The translations under genes were made by a program, and so were the position numbers. A DNA stretch of 64,000 nt from Volvariella volvacea V23. Lineage: Eukaryota > Basidiomycota > Agaricomycetes > Agaricales > Pluteaceae. The stretch lies in NCBI GenBank assembly GCA_000349905.1, contig KB722756.1, positions 467,578 through 531,577 on the forward strand, given 5' to 3'. Below the pieces are notes generated by a model. That model was not told the DNA's origin. It saw only the letters and a program-made list of their open reading frames with translations, and did not search any database. This document shows, in pieces, positions 1 to 12,048 of the stretch. Positions within the stretch are counted from its first letter, which is position 1. Each line of letters opens with the position of its first letter.

Positions 1-1354
1 CTAGGATGGATGAACCTGCTCAAGGACATGTTGGAGGTCAAAGTGTGATAGGTCGCTCACTTGTCTTAGAACCCGCGAAACACGCGAAACACGAATGGTA
101 GCCTACCCCTATTGGGCCAGATTGCTTGTCTTTGTTTGATTCTCTCCTAAGCATGTCAGTGATTTCAGGACGCTCCCAACAATTGATGTCCCGAGAATTG
201 CGGATTTGAGGCCGAATTTAAGGTAAACACTGTCCAGGTATTGCAGATTTGAGAGGCGCAGCAGGCAGACCCCTGTCCCCTGATTGTGGATTTGAGTCAG
301 CTGGGCAGCCATCGCACTGCCCAGATGTATTCCAAATTTCGGAAAAAATTGCATGTAGTAGTACTGGTACAATATACTGATGGCCTGACTAATATTCTCT
401 ACAAGAGCCATTGAATTTTTTGAAGAAAAAGGGCAAGAAAGATGGTTAGTGCATGTCTATCGCATCCTCATTGAGTAACTTGTTGTGCATGGTCGCTTTG
501 GGTCTTCTTTGAAGGTTCTTACTAGTGCCGGTAGTCAGTGTCCTTGAAAAGAATGCATCATCCTCAAAAATCCAGATTCCAGGAGGGAAGCTGACTAGTC
601 AGACATAAAAAGATTCCCTTAATTTCACCTATGCCTATTTACAATAGCTCTATGTCGTGCGCAGTCATAACTTGACCTGTTCTGCAAATTTCCCTTTTTG
701 GAAGGATCCTGACAACGGTCCGAAATTGCAGATTAGAGGGGGAGCTTCTCGGGTTCTATCCTCGCTTATAACGAGCATCTCCCAAGCAAACTACATAGAG
801 CAAGGTTTAGCAACGCCAGTCAGCAAGGGCACAGGAAGAAGTAGGGGGAGGCTGTGGACTTTGTGCACGGGATTGGAGACGAGAGTAGTTGATGGGAGAG
901 CGGTACGAGGATGTCATAGCGGCTCTTGAGGGGACTCGTCCATTCCAGATCTAATGGCACGTCAAATGTCTGTGTTTTTCTTCAGTACTGTACAGTGTAA
1001 TAATGACTCTGAATGCAGTCTATTATGTTCACGTGAGCACCATGCAAGTCCCAAGGGTCCATGGCGGACCGTGGCCAAGACGTTTAGTGGGCCAATGACA
1101 GCAGAAAGATTTGTCAAAACGTCACACTCACCGGCCCCCAGCGCAGTAAGGAAGGATCGCACCTACGCGTTTTCCATGGGATCGGTTAATTATAAACATT
1201 CGGTTCCTGATGAGGCAGATTTTGCTGTTGCCGGCACGCCTTCGTCATCAGCTTTCAACCAATGACTTGCTAGTGACAGCTATTGGGGGATTTATACCAG
1301 CTTCATCCTTTTGCACCAGCTTGCCAAGTTCAAGCCCTTCCTGTCGAGCTAGTG
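1..1354. other. No recognised gene left of the ABC transporter
   Basis: I recognise no gene in this stretch. A 100-codon minus-strand frame at 109-411 has fairly normal composition and could be the edge of a gene lying outside the window, but it matches no family I know and has no convincing splice partner. The open frames at 657-929 and 954-1265 look like chance. The last part presumably holds the promoter and 5' UTR of the transporter that begins at 1355; I see no clear TATA box. Confidence 0.4.
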
Positions 1355-4300
1355 ATGAGATTTAGGAACCCTTTCAATCCGCCGCCCGCCCCGCCGGCAT
1401 TTGCGGACGGGAAAACACTGCCAGAGTTCGGTGCATTGTATGTCAAATTCATATTCATTATCAAGTTATTGGCGTGCTCACTGTGCCTACTGCTTTAGTT
1501 GGCTATCACGACTTGTGTTCTCCTGGGTATCGCCATTCCTAGATGTCGGGTTTTCAAGACCATTGGAGAAGGATGGTAGGTCGTGCGAGTCATTGGTAGC
1601 AGCAGAGATATTAATAATACTATTCATCATTAGACCTGTGGACCTTGCCCAACTCCCATCTCAGCGAGACTATCACAGACCAGGTAGAAAAGAACTTCTA
1701 CCGTCGCTGTCCTCCACAAGATCGACCAAAGCATCTACGAGATCAATTCCCTGACTCGGAAGAGGGTGAATCAAGCCCCACCTCGTCGCACACGGCTGAA
1801 GACGACATAGAGAAGAAAGAAACCAGCGCACACGATAAGAAATCCAACGGCCGCTACGATTCGTCCCTGTTCTTCGCGTTGCATAGAACATTCCTCGTTC
1901 GCATATGGGTCGGTGGCGTGCTGAAATTATGTTCAGGTCAGTGTGGTCATATTAAGTAGGGACGTGCTACTAACGCCGCGACGCCCGGCAGACACGCTCA
2001 AGACTACAACGCCCCTGCTAAGTAAAGTTCTCCTGACATGGTTAACGGAGTCCTACGTTTGGCATCGCCTTACGGACGAGCAAAGAGCGGGTTCGAGCCT
2101 ACAACAACCGAGAGGTATCGGTTACGGTATAGGCTTGGCGATAGCCCTTTTTGCCATGCAAGGTACGGGCTCTGCCCCTCACGAAATTCAGTCATTGATC
2201 CCGCTCTTACATAGAGGTTGCTAGTCTGGTACGTATGAGATTGATATCAGCTTTATATGACTTGCGGATTGACTTGCGGTACTAGATGGCGAATCATTAC
2301 ATGCAAAGTGAGTTATACCCTGTGAATCAATTCCAGTTTGCGGAAGCGGAAGACTCAAGTGCCTTGCAGTTAGCATGACCAATGGGTTAAAAATACGCAC
2401 AGGGGTAACGGTTCCTGCGCTGTATATCAAATCAATTTGCTAATTATCTTATCAAGATAATTGGGATAATATTCCGGAAGTCATTGAGGTTATCCGGGCG
2501 TGCGCGTCTGGATCATAGCGTTGGCAAGATTACGACGATGATCTCAACCGATGCGACTCGTCTGGATCGCTTCTCCTTCTTTGGCCACAAGTAAGGGAGC
2601 TCTTCTGCGCCACTTCCTATCTAACGTATCGCCAGTCTATGGGTCTCACCTATACAGGTATGGAGTCAACCTTACCCTACAATGAGCTTCGATTGATAGT
2701 CATTGAATAGTTAATAATCGGAGTTGGACTCTTGATTGGAAACGTACGTCTTGTAAACTCATCTGACCCTCTCAGATGTACTAAATCCATTGTAGCTTGG
2801 CTACTCCGCTTTAGTCGGCCTTGGTGTATGCTCTCATCCTCTTGCTAGGTGGCCTCTAATCGATAGTAACTATTTGTGCAGGTCCTGATACTCGGATTTC
2901 CTATACAACTGCTCCTTGTTCAGGTCATGTTTAAACAGCGACAAAAAGGTGTCAAGATTACGGACACCCGTGTTCGTCTGACAAACGAGGTAAGGTCCCT
3001 TCTTGGCAATCTTGAATCAAAACGAATTCATCGTTGTATGGTAGGTCATGCAAGGCATTAGGTTGATCAAGTTTTATGCATGGGAGACCTTTTACGCCCA
3101 TCAAATTGGGGATCTCCGAGGTCGAGAAATAGAAACGATCAAGGTTTCCGCGTACGTTGCATCACTTGCGTTCCTGTTGACGTGGCTAACCACCAAACTT
3201 TAGCATGGCTCGCTCCGCACTCATTTCAACTGTCACATTTATTCCTATCCTCGCCACAGTGCTCTCATTTGTGAGTCGTCTCTTGGTATACATCAAGAAT
3301 CCAGCAGAGTAATTGCTTTACAGATCACATATGCACTTACTGGCCACGACCTCAACATTGCAATAATATTCAGCTCTTTGCAGTTCTTCAATGTATATTT
3401 TAAATCGTTTCAATGTCTTGCAGTATACTGATCATAGTTCTACAACAGATCATCAGGTACCCGCTAGTCTTCTTCCCCTTCGTTCTTTCGGCTTTCTCCG
3501 ATGCTCTCGTAGCCCTCCGACGTATTTCGAGTTTCCTCACGGCAGAAGAGCTCCCAGAGCCCTATGCTATCGAGCCTGAGCGCAAATACGCTATCGATGT
3601 CGATGGTGACTTTACGTGGGAGACTGCGGGTAAGATTGAAGAGTCGAAATTCAACTCGGGGAAGCCAGGGGCTGGTAAAGGGCGCGGTGGACCGGGAAAA
3701 AAGGAAAAGGGGAAGGGGAAGACGAAGACGTCTAAGGATGCTAATGTTTTACCAATGACCAATGCTAAGGGAGAAGAGACGAGTGGTCAGAGTACACCGA
3801 AACTGGAAGAAAAGCCATTCGAGCTCAAGAACTTGAGGTTCACTGTCCCTAAAGGGGCTTTTATTGCCATCGTCGGTCGGGTAGGATCAGGAAAGGTTTG
3901 TATACTGTATTCACGTTTGCGAGTGTATCATTGATCGTGCTTCCAGAGTTCTGTGCTACAAGCCATCATCGGAGAAATGAGGAAGACAAGGGGAGATGTA
4001 AGTACCAGCGCATAGCAAGTGGCAATGAATGTTAGGCTGAATGACATTCAGCTCACTTTTGGTGGCAACGTTGCATATGTGCCTCAAACAGCCTGGATTA
4101 AGAATGCGACACTCCGCGACAATATCCTATTTGGCCAACCAGATGACGAGGACAGGTATGTTACGTATTAGCTTCCATGGGAGCACTGCCTCAACAAAAG
4201 CCTGCAGGTTCCGTGAAGTTGTTCGAGCATGTAATCTGGAACATGACCTCGAGATGTTCCCGAATGGTGAATTGACTGAGATCGGTGAGAAAGGGATTAA

Positions 4301-7300
4301 CCTCAGCGGTGCGAAATTCTATCTTTGTTCTTGCACCCGCCTCACTAAAGTTCGCCTTTAGGTGGCCAAAAGGTACATTCATCTTTGATCATCAAAGTGC
4401 ATTACCTTTTATCTAACTTCTGATAGGCACGAGTTTCGCTCGCCCGAGCAGCGTACTCTCACTCAGACATAGTCCTACTTGACGACCCACTATCGGCTGT
4501 GGATGCTTACGTCGGCAAAGCCATCTTGGAAAACTGCCTCACCAATGGTCCCCTGGCAGACCGCACTCGCATTCTCGTAACCCACGCTCTTCACGTTCTT
4601 GATAAGACTGACTACATCTACGTTATGGAAAATGGGGTCATCGCAGAACAAGGAACATTCAACTCGTTGATGAAGGACAGCGTGATTTTCGCGAAATTAA
4701 TGGAGGAATATGGGAATTCTGAGAAGAGGAGGGAGGATGGGGAGGAGAGCGAGGATGAAGAGTCAAGTGAAAAGAAAGAAGATGGGAATGACAAGAAGGG
4801 CAGAGGCGGTGCGGCAAAAGATTCGGATGACTTGATGCAAGCGGAAGAGAGGAACACTGGCTCTGTGGAGTGGAGCACCTATGCAGCGTACTTGAAGTAT
4901 GCTGGCGGCGTTATTTGGGCACCAATCATTCTCCTTTTGCTTGCGGTCACTCAAGCAGCTCAGGGTATGCGATGCCCTTATCTCAGTCTTTTATGAAATT
5001 GATTGCTTGTTCAGTCAGCAATAACCTGTTCTTGGGTTTCTGGACTTCGTCTGAACTGCCTGGGTTCAGTCAAGGGGATTATATGGGTGTCTATTCTGCA
5101 CTAGGTAAGCAACATAGTGTCATGGCCATCATAGACAAGATCCAAACACTGATATGTCCTCAGGTGTGGCTCAAGCAATTCTCACGTTTATTCTGAGCTC
5201 TGCCTTCGCGTATGTGTTAAACTTGTGCGAGGTTTCTGCCTGTGGATCTGATAAATATGCTCCTATAGGCTCACCAATCTTCGTGCAAGTCTGAACTTAT
5301 TCAAGGCGGCGCTTGCCGCTGTTCTCAAATCCCCTGTGTCATTTTTCGATACGACGCCTATAGGTATTTCATCTCTCATAGTAGTAAGTCCTATACAACA
5401 TGACTGATTTAGGGTTTCAGGACGAATCCTGTCACGACTTTCTAAAGATCAAGATACCCTTGATACCGAACTTACCATGACATTATTCCAAGTCCGTTCG
5501 CACTACTTCAAACCGCTTTTGCAGCTAACGATAATTTTTTGCGCTTTCAGTTTATGGTCACGTTCAGCTCAGTCCTCGGAACCATCGCACTCGTATTCTA
5601 TACCTTCCCATACCTCGGGATAATTTTCGCCCCAATGATCGTATTGTACTATCTGATTTCCTCTTATTATCGCCGCACATCGGTCGAAACCAAACGCTTG
5701 GACTCCGTGTTGCGTTCAACGCTGTATAGCGCCTATACTGGTAAGCTCCTTGTCTACAACTCAGACTCATCGTGTTCAATTTGCCTCCTTTTCTGCAGAG
5801 AGTCTTACCGGACTATCCACTATACGAGCTTACCGGATTCAGGGACGAGCGATTCGCGACGCCGACTACGGCTTGGACATGGAAAATCGCGCATATTATA
5901 TGACGATTGCGATTCAAAGATGGCTCGCTGTCAGGCTCGACATGTTCGCCAACGTTTTGATCCTCGGTATTGGTTTGTTCGCAGCAGGGTTTAGGGAGAG
6001 TGTCAACCCGGCGAAGATTGGCGTGGTGTTGTCGTACACTCTAGGCAGTAAGTGGGCACTTACTTCACGAATGAGATCCGACCTCTGATGTGCGTTTTTG
6101 TGGACAGTAACACAGCAATTCTGTAAGTGTCTGGCTGATACGTTCACTCGTTTGCCTAAATCGTGGATTAGCCGAAATGGTTTCACAGTTTGCGCAGAAC
6201 GAGCAAAACATGAATGCCGTCGAACGGGTGTTGCATTATGCCAAACTGCCTTCCGAAGGCGGAACGCCTACCGCCGAACCACCCACCGACTGGCCGGCAA
6301 AAGGCGGTATTGTTTTCAAGAATGTAGAGCTTGCGTATAGGGAGGGTCTTCCCTCCGTTCTGAAAGGCGTTAGCTTTGAAGTGAGACCCGGTGAAAAAGT
6401 GAGAGCGCATATAAAGGTATCGACGAGAATTAACCTTAATTTCGCAGGTTGGCATTGTCGGGAGAACGGGAGCAGGTAATGTGCAATCTTCGCTTCAGGC
6501 CGAGATGGGCGCTCAGAGTTCAATATGAAAACAGGCAAAAGTTCATTGCTTCAAGCACTATTCCGGTGTGTCACGAATTACGATTTTGGGGTACCCTGGA
6601 TCTAATGTGATTTCCAGTATGGTCGAAGTAAAAGCAGGCTCAATCGAGATCGACGGCATAAACATCGCCAATCTTGATCTATACACCCTGCGGCATCGTT
6701 TGGCGCTCGTACCACAAGATAGTATACTCTTTTTGGGTACATTACGCGAAAACTTGTAAGGCCATACTGCTCGTGCTTTGCTAATTCCACGTGGCACTAA
6801 CTCGACAACCAGGGACCCACAGAATACTCGGACAGATGCCGAAATGATCTCAGTCCTCCAGAGGGCATGGTTGCTCCCAAAAAATGGGTCATCCGACCCA
6901 GTGGCAGAAGCAAAGTTTAGCTTGGATTCCGCCGTTGGAGACGAAGGTGGGTTTATCAATTCTCCAAACTTCATTGCCGTCTAATGTGAGATGTCAGGCT
7001 CTAACTTTAGCGCCGGAGAAAAGCAGCTACTCGCACTATGCCGTGCGCTTGTCAAGAATAGCCAGATCATTGTCTTGGTATTTACGCTCCATTCGTTCCT
7101 CTTATTCTTAATTTGACGACGTGCTACAGGATGAGGCCACAAGTAGCGTGGATATAGAAACTGATGCTAAACTTCAACGGACTATCCAAACTGAGTTCTC
7201 TTCGGCAACATTGCTATGCATTGCCCACAGACTGAACACTATCGGTACGTTTATGCCAACCTTGTGTCACTACAGCCTAATCAATATACCCTCAACCCCC

Positions 7301-7519
7301 TTAGCGTATTACGACCGTATTCTAGTGATGAATGAAGGCCAAGTCGCAGAATACGACACGGTGTTGAACCTATTTGATAAAGAGGACTCGATATTCCGGT
7401 CTCTCTGCAACGAGGCCAACTTGACGAGAGCGGATATAGTCAAGATTAGGGAACAGCATGACAAACAGCAGACTACCTCTGGTTCTGCTAACGATTCATC
7501 CTCAAACATGCCTCTGTAA
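1355..7519 (+). CDS. ABCC-type (MRP/YOR1-like) ABC transporter, 36 exons
   Basis: This is a full-length ABC exporter of subfamily C without TMD0, closest in layout to the oligomycin-resistance permease YOR1. It should sit in the plasma or vacuolar membrane and export drugs, conjugates or organic anions. I could join 36 exons into about 1,416 residues with no frame break. The start is the ATG at 1355, giving [16 protein letters not shown], followed by the family motif [23 protein letters not shown]1 has Walker A GRVGSGKSS (split at 3895/3947), signature [15 protein letters not shown] and Walker [14 protein letters not shown]. An acidic/basic linker lies around 4690-4850. The second TMD and NBD2 follow, with Walker [16 protein letters not shown], the atypical signature [16 protein letters not shown] and Walker [13 protein letters not shown]. 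Exons include 2215-2228, 2286-2307, 2636-2657, 4362-4372 and 6108-6122. The substrate cannot be read from the sequence. An upstream leader exon is possible. Confidence 0.93.
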
Positions 7520-8104
7520 GATGAAGGAATGGAATGCTACCTAATGGTTATGACTACATACTAGGACTTTGATATAGTATACCATTTAATGATACCAAGA
7601 TCAAGATATTTTTGCATAGGCTCTTCTCGTTACGCGGACTTGCGTGAGCGAATCCCGGGATATGTTTTGGGTCGAAATACCCATTCCTAAGACCTCAACA
7701 AATAACAAATCAAGCCTGGTTTAAAAATATCAACTCTAGGAACCTAGTTGCGAAGGGTCTAGTACGTGAGGGCCTGGAAGGCATATACCCTTTGTAACGC
7801 AACTAAAGCCATAGCCTAGAGCTCTAACGCTGCTTGACAAGGCAAACCAAGGCAGCTCTAGGCCGGTGCGTGAAGCCGGTGTTATTACTGCAGCAATCAC
7901 TGCTAATGTGCTGCGGAGTATAAATAGACGAGATACCCAAATCTAATCTCACGCCTTGAACCTTTTGTGGCCGTCCAGCTTGCGTAGATCACGGCTAATT
8001 TGTCTTCCTGGTGTAAATGGAATTCGTGTATATAAGATGTGCGCACGAAAACGACTTGATCTTTATCCACTGGGTCACATTTCCTCTCTACACCGCGCCT
8101 GGCG
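7520..8104. promoter_or_regulatory. Intergenic region with TATA box for the FAD monooxygenase
   Basis: No gene is seen here. A good TATA element, TATAAATA, lies at about 7919-7926 on the plus strand, roughly 180 bases before the ATG at 8105, so it probably drives the monooxygenase. The first 100 or so bases are likely the 3' end of the transporter transcript. Confidence 0.5.
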
Positions 8105-9349
8105 ATGGCAACCACCTCAATCGCGATCATAGGGGCCGGCCCAGGAGGCCTCACCCTCGCCCGCCTCCTCTACGCAAAATCCATCCCAATCACTATCTAT
8201 GAACGCGACACGACCCCCTTCTCCCGTACCTCCCAAGGCGGCACGCTCGACCTACACGTTGAAACAGGACAACGAGCGCTCAAAGAAGCCGGGCTCTTCG
8301 AGGAGTTCAAGAAGATCATGAGACAAGAAGGGGAGGCGTTCAGACTAGCAGACAAGGAGGGAAATCTGCTGATTGATGAAGACGAGGGCGGGTTTGGTGG
8401 TCCTCCTCCTGAAGGGGAGGAAGGCACGCCGCCTGGCAGACCAGAGGTCGACCGAATCCAGCTGCGAAAACTACTCCTCGATTCCTTACCTGATGGCCTC
8501 ATCCGCTGGGGAACGGGCGTCGAGTCCGTAGAGCCTTCTTCATCGCCATCAGATAAACGATGGACGCTCGTAACTTCCGATGGGAATCGGGAATCCTATG
8601 ATATCGTAATCGGCGCCGATGGAGCTTGGTCACGAGTTCGTAAGGTCCTTTCTTTGACAAAGCCTCATTACTCTGGGATTAGTGGCTTCGAGTTGCGGTT
8701 CAGTCAGGTCGATGTGAATCAGCCTGACGTTTCAAACTTGGTGGGGAAAGGGAGTTATTTCGCTATTGGTGATCAGAAAGCATTGATGGCGCAGAGAAAC
8801 GGGGACGGGAGTATACGCGTCTACGCCATGGCTCGCGTACCAGAGGATTGGAGTATCGCCGTCGACGAAGGCAAGGGGGAAGAAACGAAACAGGAGGTCA
8901 TCCAAGCATTCTACTCTGACTGGTCAGAGGACTTGAAGAACTTCGTCAGACTGGCCGACGACCAGCCGATTTACGCCAGGAAGCTTTATATGCTCCCGGT
9001 TGGGTATCGTTGGGAGCAAAAGGACGGAGTTACGCTCGTCGGTGATGCGGCGCATCTTATGACGCCGTTCGCAGGTGCTGGAGTTAACTTGGCGATGGCG
9101 GACGCGTTGGATCTCTCTAATGCCATTTCAACGTCGTTTACTCCCGCAGAGGGAGGAGCTGCATGGAATCTGGACCAGGTGAATAGGGAGATCCGTGGAT
9201 ACGAGGAAGCAATGTGGAAGCGAGGAGAGGAGATATCGAGGGAGACATTTGAGAACTTGGAGATTGTGTTCCGTCCTGATGGGGTGACGGCGTTTAGAGA
9301 CAGGATGTTGAGCTATACTAGCCAGGCTGGGGAGGGGCAACAGGCTTAG
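8105..9349 (+). CDS. FAD-dependent monooxygenase, TetX-like (414 aa, intronless)
   Basis: A class A flavoprotein monooxygenase that should hydroxylate an aromatic or polyketide substrate using NAD(P)H and O2. The N-terminal Rossmann motif is IAIIGAGPGGLTLARLL (residues about 6-22), followed by the E of YERD that binds the ribose. The GGTLDLH motif near residue 44 is characteristic of the TetX branch. The DG motif is IGADGAWSRVRKVL (about 175-188) and the GD motif is LVGDAAHLMTPFAGAGVNLA (about 315-334). Length and motif spacing fit the family. The ATG at 8105 gives the Rossmann strand straight away, so it is the natural start. The gene has no intron, unlike the transporter on its left, which may reflect transfer or retroposition; that is inference. 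Substrate unknown. Confidence 0.9.
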   Translation: MATTSIAIIGAGPGGLTLARLLYAKSIPITIYERDTTPFSRTSQGGTLDLHVETGQRALKEAGLFEEFKKIMRQEGEAFRLADKEGNLLIDEDEGGFGGPPPEGEEGTPPGRPEVDRIQLRKLLLDSLPDGLIRWGTGVESVEPSSSPSDKRWTLVTSDGNRESYDIVIGADGAWSRVRKVLSLTKPHYSGISGFELRFSQVDVNQPDVSNLVGKGSYFAIGDQKALMAQRNGDGSIRVYAMARVPEDWSIAVDEGKGEETKQEVIQAFYSDWSEDLKNFVRLADDQPIYARKLYMLPVGYRWEQKDGVTLVGDAAHLMTPFAGAGVNLAMADALDLSNAISTSFTPAEGGAAWNLDQVNREIRGYEEAMWKRGEEISRETFENLEIVFRPDGVTAFRDRMLSYTSQAGEGQQA

Positions 9350-9675
9350 TGTGTAGTTGACGACTTTCGACTGATCTGTCGATTGGGTCCTGGTCCCCTG
9401 GACCATCTAGGTAGGTATAATCATGTACAGGGGGAACTTAATGGTAGGTATAATAATAAAACGGCGTGTAAGTTAGGTGAATCAATACACTGACACCTGT
9501 CCCGAATGCACGGTTCATATCGTTCACATCATGAGGGTTCAAAAATACTTCGCTTTCGATTTCAAATATATACAATACGTCGGGTTTGAATGCGCTCATT
9601 TAACCATACATAACCATACATAACCAGAGTCCACACAAGCATCAGAACAAGCACCAGGTTCAATCGTGAGCAGAG

Positions 9676-11019
9676 TTCTATAAAGGAGATATATCAACGC
9701 AAAGCCCATCGTAAAAACAACAAACTCACATTTTCCACCGAACCCACCAAATTTCTTGAACCCTTCCTTCAAAGCATCTCCAATCTTATCCGCGGTTTGG
9801 TCGTCCTGAAAGAATATTCGCGTCAGCAACGACCTCGCACATGAGGCCATCATACGAGAGGTAGATGGGTGTTAGATAAATAAAAAAGACATACGAGGTT
9901 GTACCCTGCCTGCTTAGCAGCGTAGCTCACACCCTTATCGACCCAATCCCCGCCTTGGCTCGTGTTGGAAGATGAGGAGGTGTTGTAAGAGCTGGAGTTA
10001 TTGTTGGAGGAACCGTACGACCCGGAGGGGTTGTCGTTCGAAGAGGAGTTATACGAGCCGCTGTTCCCTGAAGAACCGTAGCCCGCACTTCCGCCGTACG
10101 TGTTGTTGTTGGATGATGAGTTGTAGTTCGAGCTGGAGTTATAGTTTGAGCTGGAATTGTAGTTGGAGCTGGAGTTGTTGGAGCTGGAGCCATACTCGTT
10201 CCTTCCACCTGAGGAAGAAGAGTAGGAATCATCCTTCTTGCCGTAAGAACCCGATCCACTGTAAGTGGAGGACTCGTTGTCGTCCCTCCTTCCGCTGGAA
10301 CCGTATCCGGAACCGTAAGAGTCGCTCTTGTCATCGTCCCTCCTGCCGCTAGAGCTGTGAGACTTGTACCCCCCATCTTCGTCCTGCTTCCTACCACTCG
10401 ATCCATAGGAGCTGGATCCGTAGGAGTTGTCGTTGTCATTTCTCCCCCCACTTCCGTACGAACTATCGTTATCGTTCCTCCTCCCACTTCCGTATGAGTT
10501 ATCGTTATCGCTTCTCCTCCCACTTCCATACGACTTATCGTCATCGTTCTTCCTTCCACTGCCATAAGAACCTCCTGATCCATAAGACCCGGAATTATCA
10601 TCATCCCGTCTATTCGAAGAGGAGTAAGAACTTTCGTTCCTGTTCTCATTCCTATTCGACGACCCATACGTGTTGGAGGAAGATGAGTTGTAGTTATTGG
10701 AAGAGGACGAGTATTCATTGTCATTATCCTTGCGATTACCAGACGAATACCCAGAGTTACCACGGTCGTCGTTGTCCTTCTTATAACCAGAAGAACCACC
10801 GTATGAACTCGAGTTGTTGCGGCTAGAGTACGAATCGTTGTCGTTGGATCCAGAGTTGTAGGAGGAGGTGCCGTAGCTGCTGCTGTCGTTGCGGTTGTAG
10901 GAGCTGTTGTCATTATCGTCGCGGCGGGACGAGGAGTATGAGTTGTCCTCGTCGCGGTCACGGTCGTTCCTCCTGGAACCGTAAGAGTTGTCGTTGTCGT
11001 TGCTGCCGTAGTATGACAT
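9676..11019 (-). CDS. Low-complexity Gly/Ser/Asn/Asp-rich hydrophilic protein
   Basis: A protein of about 400 residues, almost wholly built from S, N, D, G, Y and R. Exon 1 (11019-9895) encodes degenerate repeats of the type YGSGRRNDND, densest at about 10350-10560, and a run of SNYNSS units at 10120-10190. Two short introns (9894-9806 and 9729-9678) join it to a C-terminal segment KQAGYNLDDQTADKIGDALK followed by a GFKKFGGFGGK tail; the stop codon is itself split by the second intron. There is no signal peptide or membrane segment. High Gly and extreme hydrophilicity resemble hydrophilins/LEA-like stress proteins, but only the short C-terminus looks ordered and I do not recognise it. A TATATAAC element at about 11107-11114 on the minus strand lies about 90 bases upstream of the ATG. 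Confidence 0.8.
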
Positions 11020-11115
11020 TCTGAGTGAGGACGAGATGCGAGGGGCTGCTGAGCGCTGAGGTCTGAGTTAGAGGGGGACTGAATTAATGAGAAAGATAAC
11101 CACGACGTTATATAC

Positions 11116-12048
11116 TAGAAAAGGGGACTCGTTCGATAGGGGGCTAGCTGAATCTGTGAGATACGAAGATCGGTTAACTGATGAACAGGCGAACAGTGGC
11201 TATGTATGGATCGGAGAGGAGCTTGCGCCGAAATCAGCAAGCCGAGGGGCCTAAGGAAGTTCTCAGGCGCCAGCCACTTTTCATTTTGGAATAGCATCAT
11301 CAGGATGGCGGCAGAAATGGCTGGCCGTATTCCTCACGATGTGACTACCCATACTCGAGCTCAATGTACACCTGCGATCCCAATGGAGGAGCTTGTAAAC
11401 AATGAAGTATCTTTCATTTAGCCACATCCAGCTTTGAACGGCGGAGGATCTGTTCCGTACCATCATTTATGATCAGCGTGACAGAAGATCAGCTGTGCAG
11501 CAATCAAGGCACCAAGATTTCCAACAATCATTTTCGTAATCTTGACAGATGGAATGGCAGCCTTTGGTGCACATGATGAAGTCAGGAGGTCCGAGGTCTT
11601 GCTCAGTCGTCGTCATTATGGTGTGTGAACGTGCGTAATTTGGACAGCCTTTGCGTACTTGCTACCTTTATAGCCTCGTGGAGCGTCCTATCGGCCACCA
11701 CTTGATTGGCAGATTGACGGATTGGTGAGTGAAAATTGCTCAAGAAGAGCTTTCGTGCCCCTATTTTCGTCCTATTTGAGCGGGTGCAAGTCATGCCTGT
11801 GGTCTAGGCGAGCCTTGCACCGAGGCAAGAGAATTAGTTCTAAGATTCATCTGATAGGCGCGAGATCCAGAGGGTGTCCCATAAAATACGCTAGTAGATA
11901 AGCTAGGAAAAATAGACGCAGTACGGCAATGACAGGTTCAGGACCTATTCTGAGCCGTTGTAAGAGGTGCCACATCGGAGGCACGTCAACAAACTCAAAC
12001 AAGCGGTATTTGTCGGACCGGTGCTTGCCGAAGTTCCACCGCGTCATT
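11116..12048. other. Intergenic region, nothing recognised
   Basis: The hydrophilic-protein gene (-) and the AIM32-like gene (+) are divergent, and this gap holds their upstream regions. Short open frames at 11206-11421, 11603-11794 and 11847-12071 look like chance. The frame of the downstream gene is open back to 11929, but that extension is cysteine- and basic-rich without resemblance to the family. Confidence 0.4.

Noticed and set aside
109..411. 100-codon minus-strand frame at the left edge
   Set aside because: Composition is plausible but there is no family match and no splice partner, so it is only mentioned in the left-edge entry.
2400..2460. Apparent frameshift in the ABC transporter near [10 protein letters not shown]
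   Set aside because: A 52-nt intron (GTAACG...TCAAG) joins RTG to [17 protein letters not shown], the expected family sequence.
9972..10826. Plus-strand Ser/Arg/Cys-rich open frames
   Set aside because: Antisense shadow of the low-complexity minus-strand gene.
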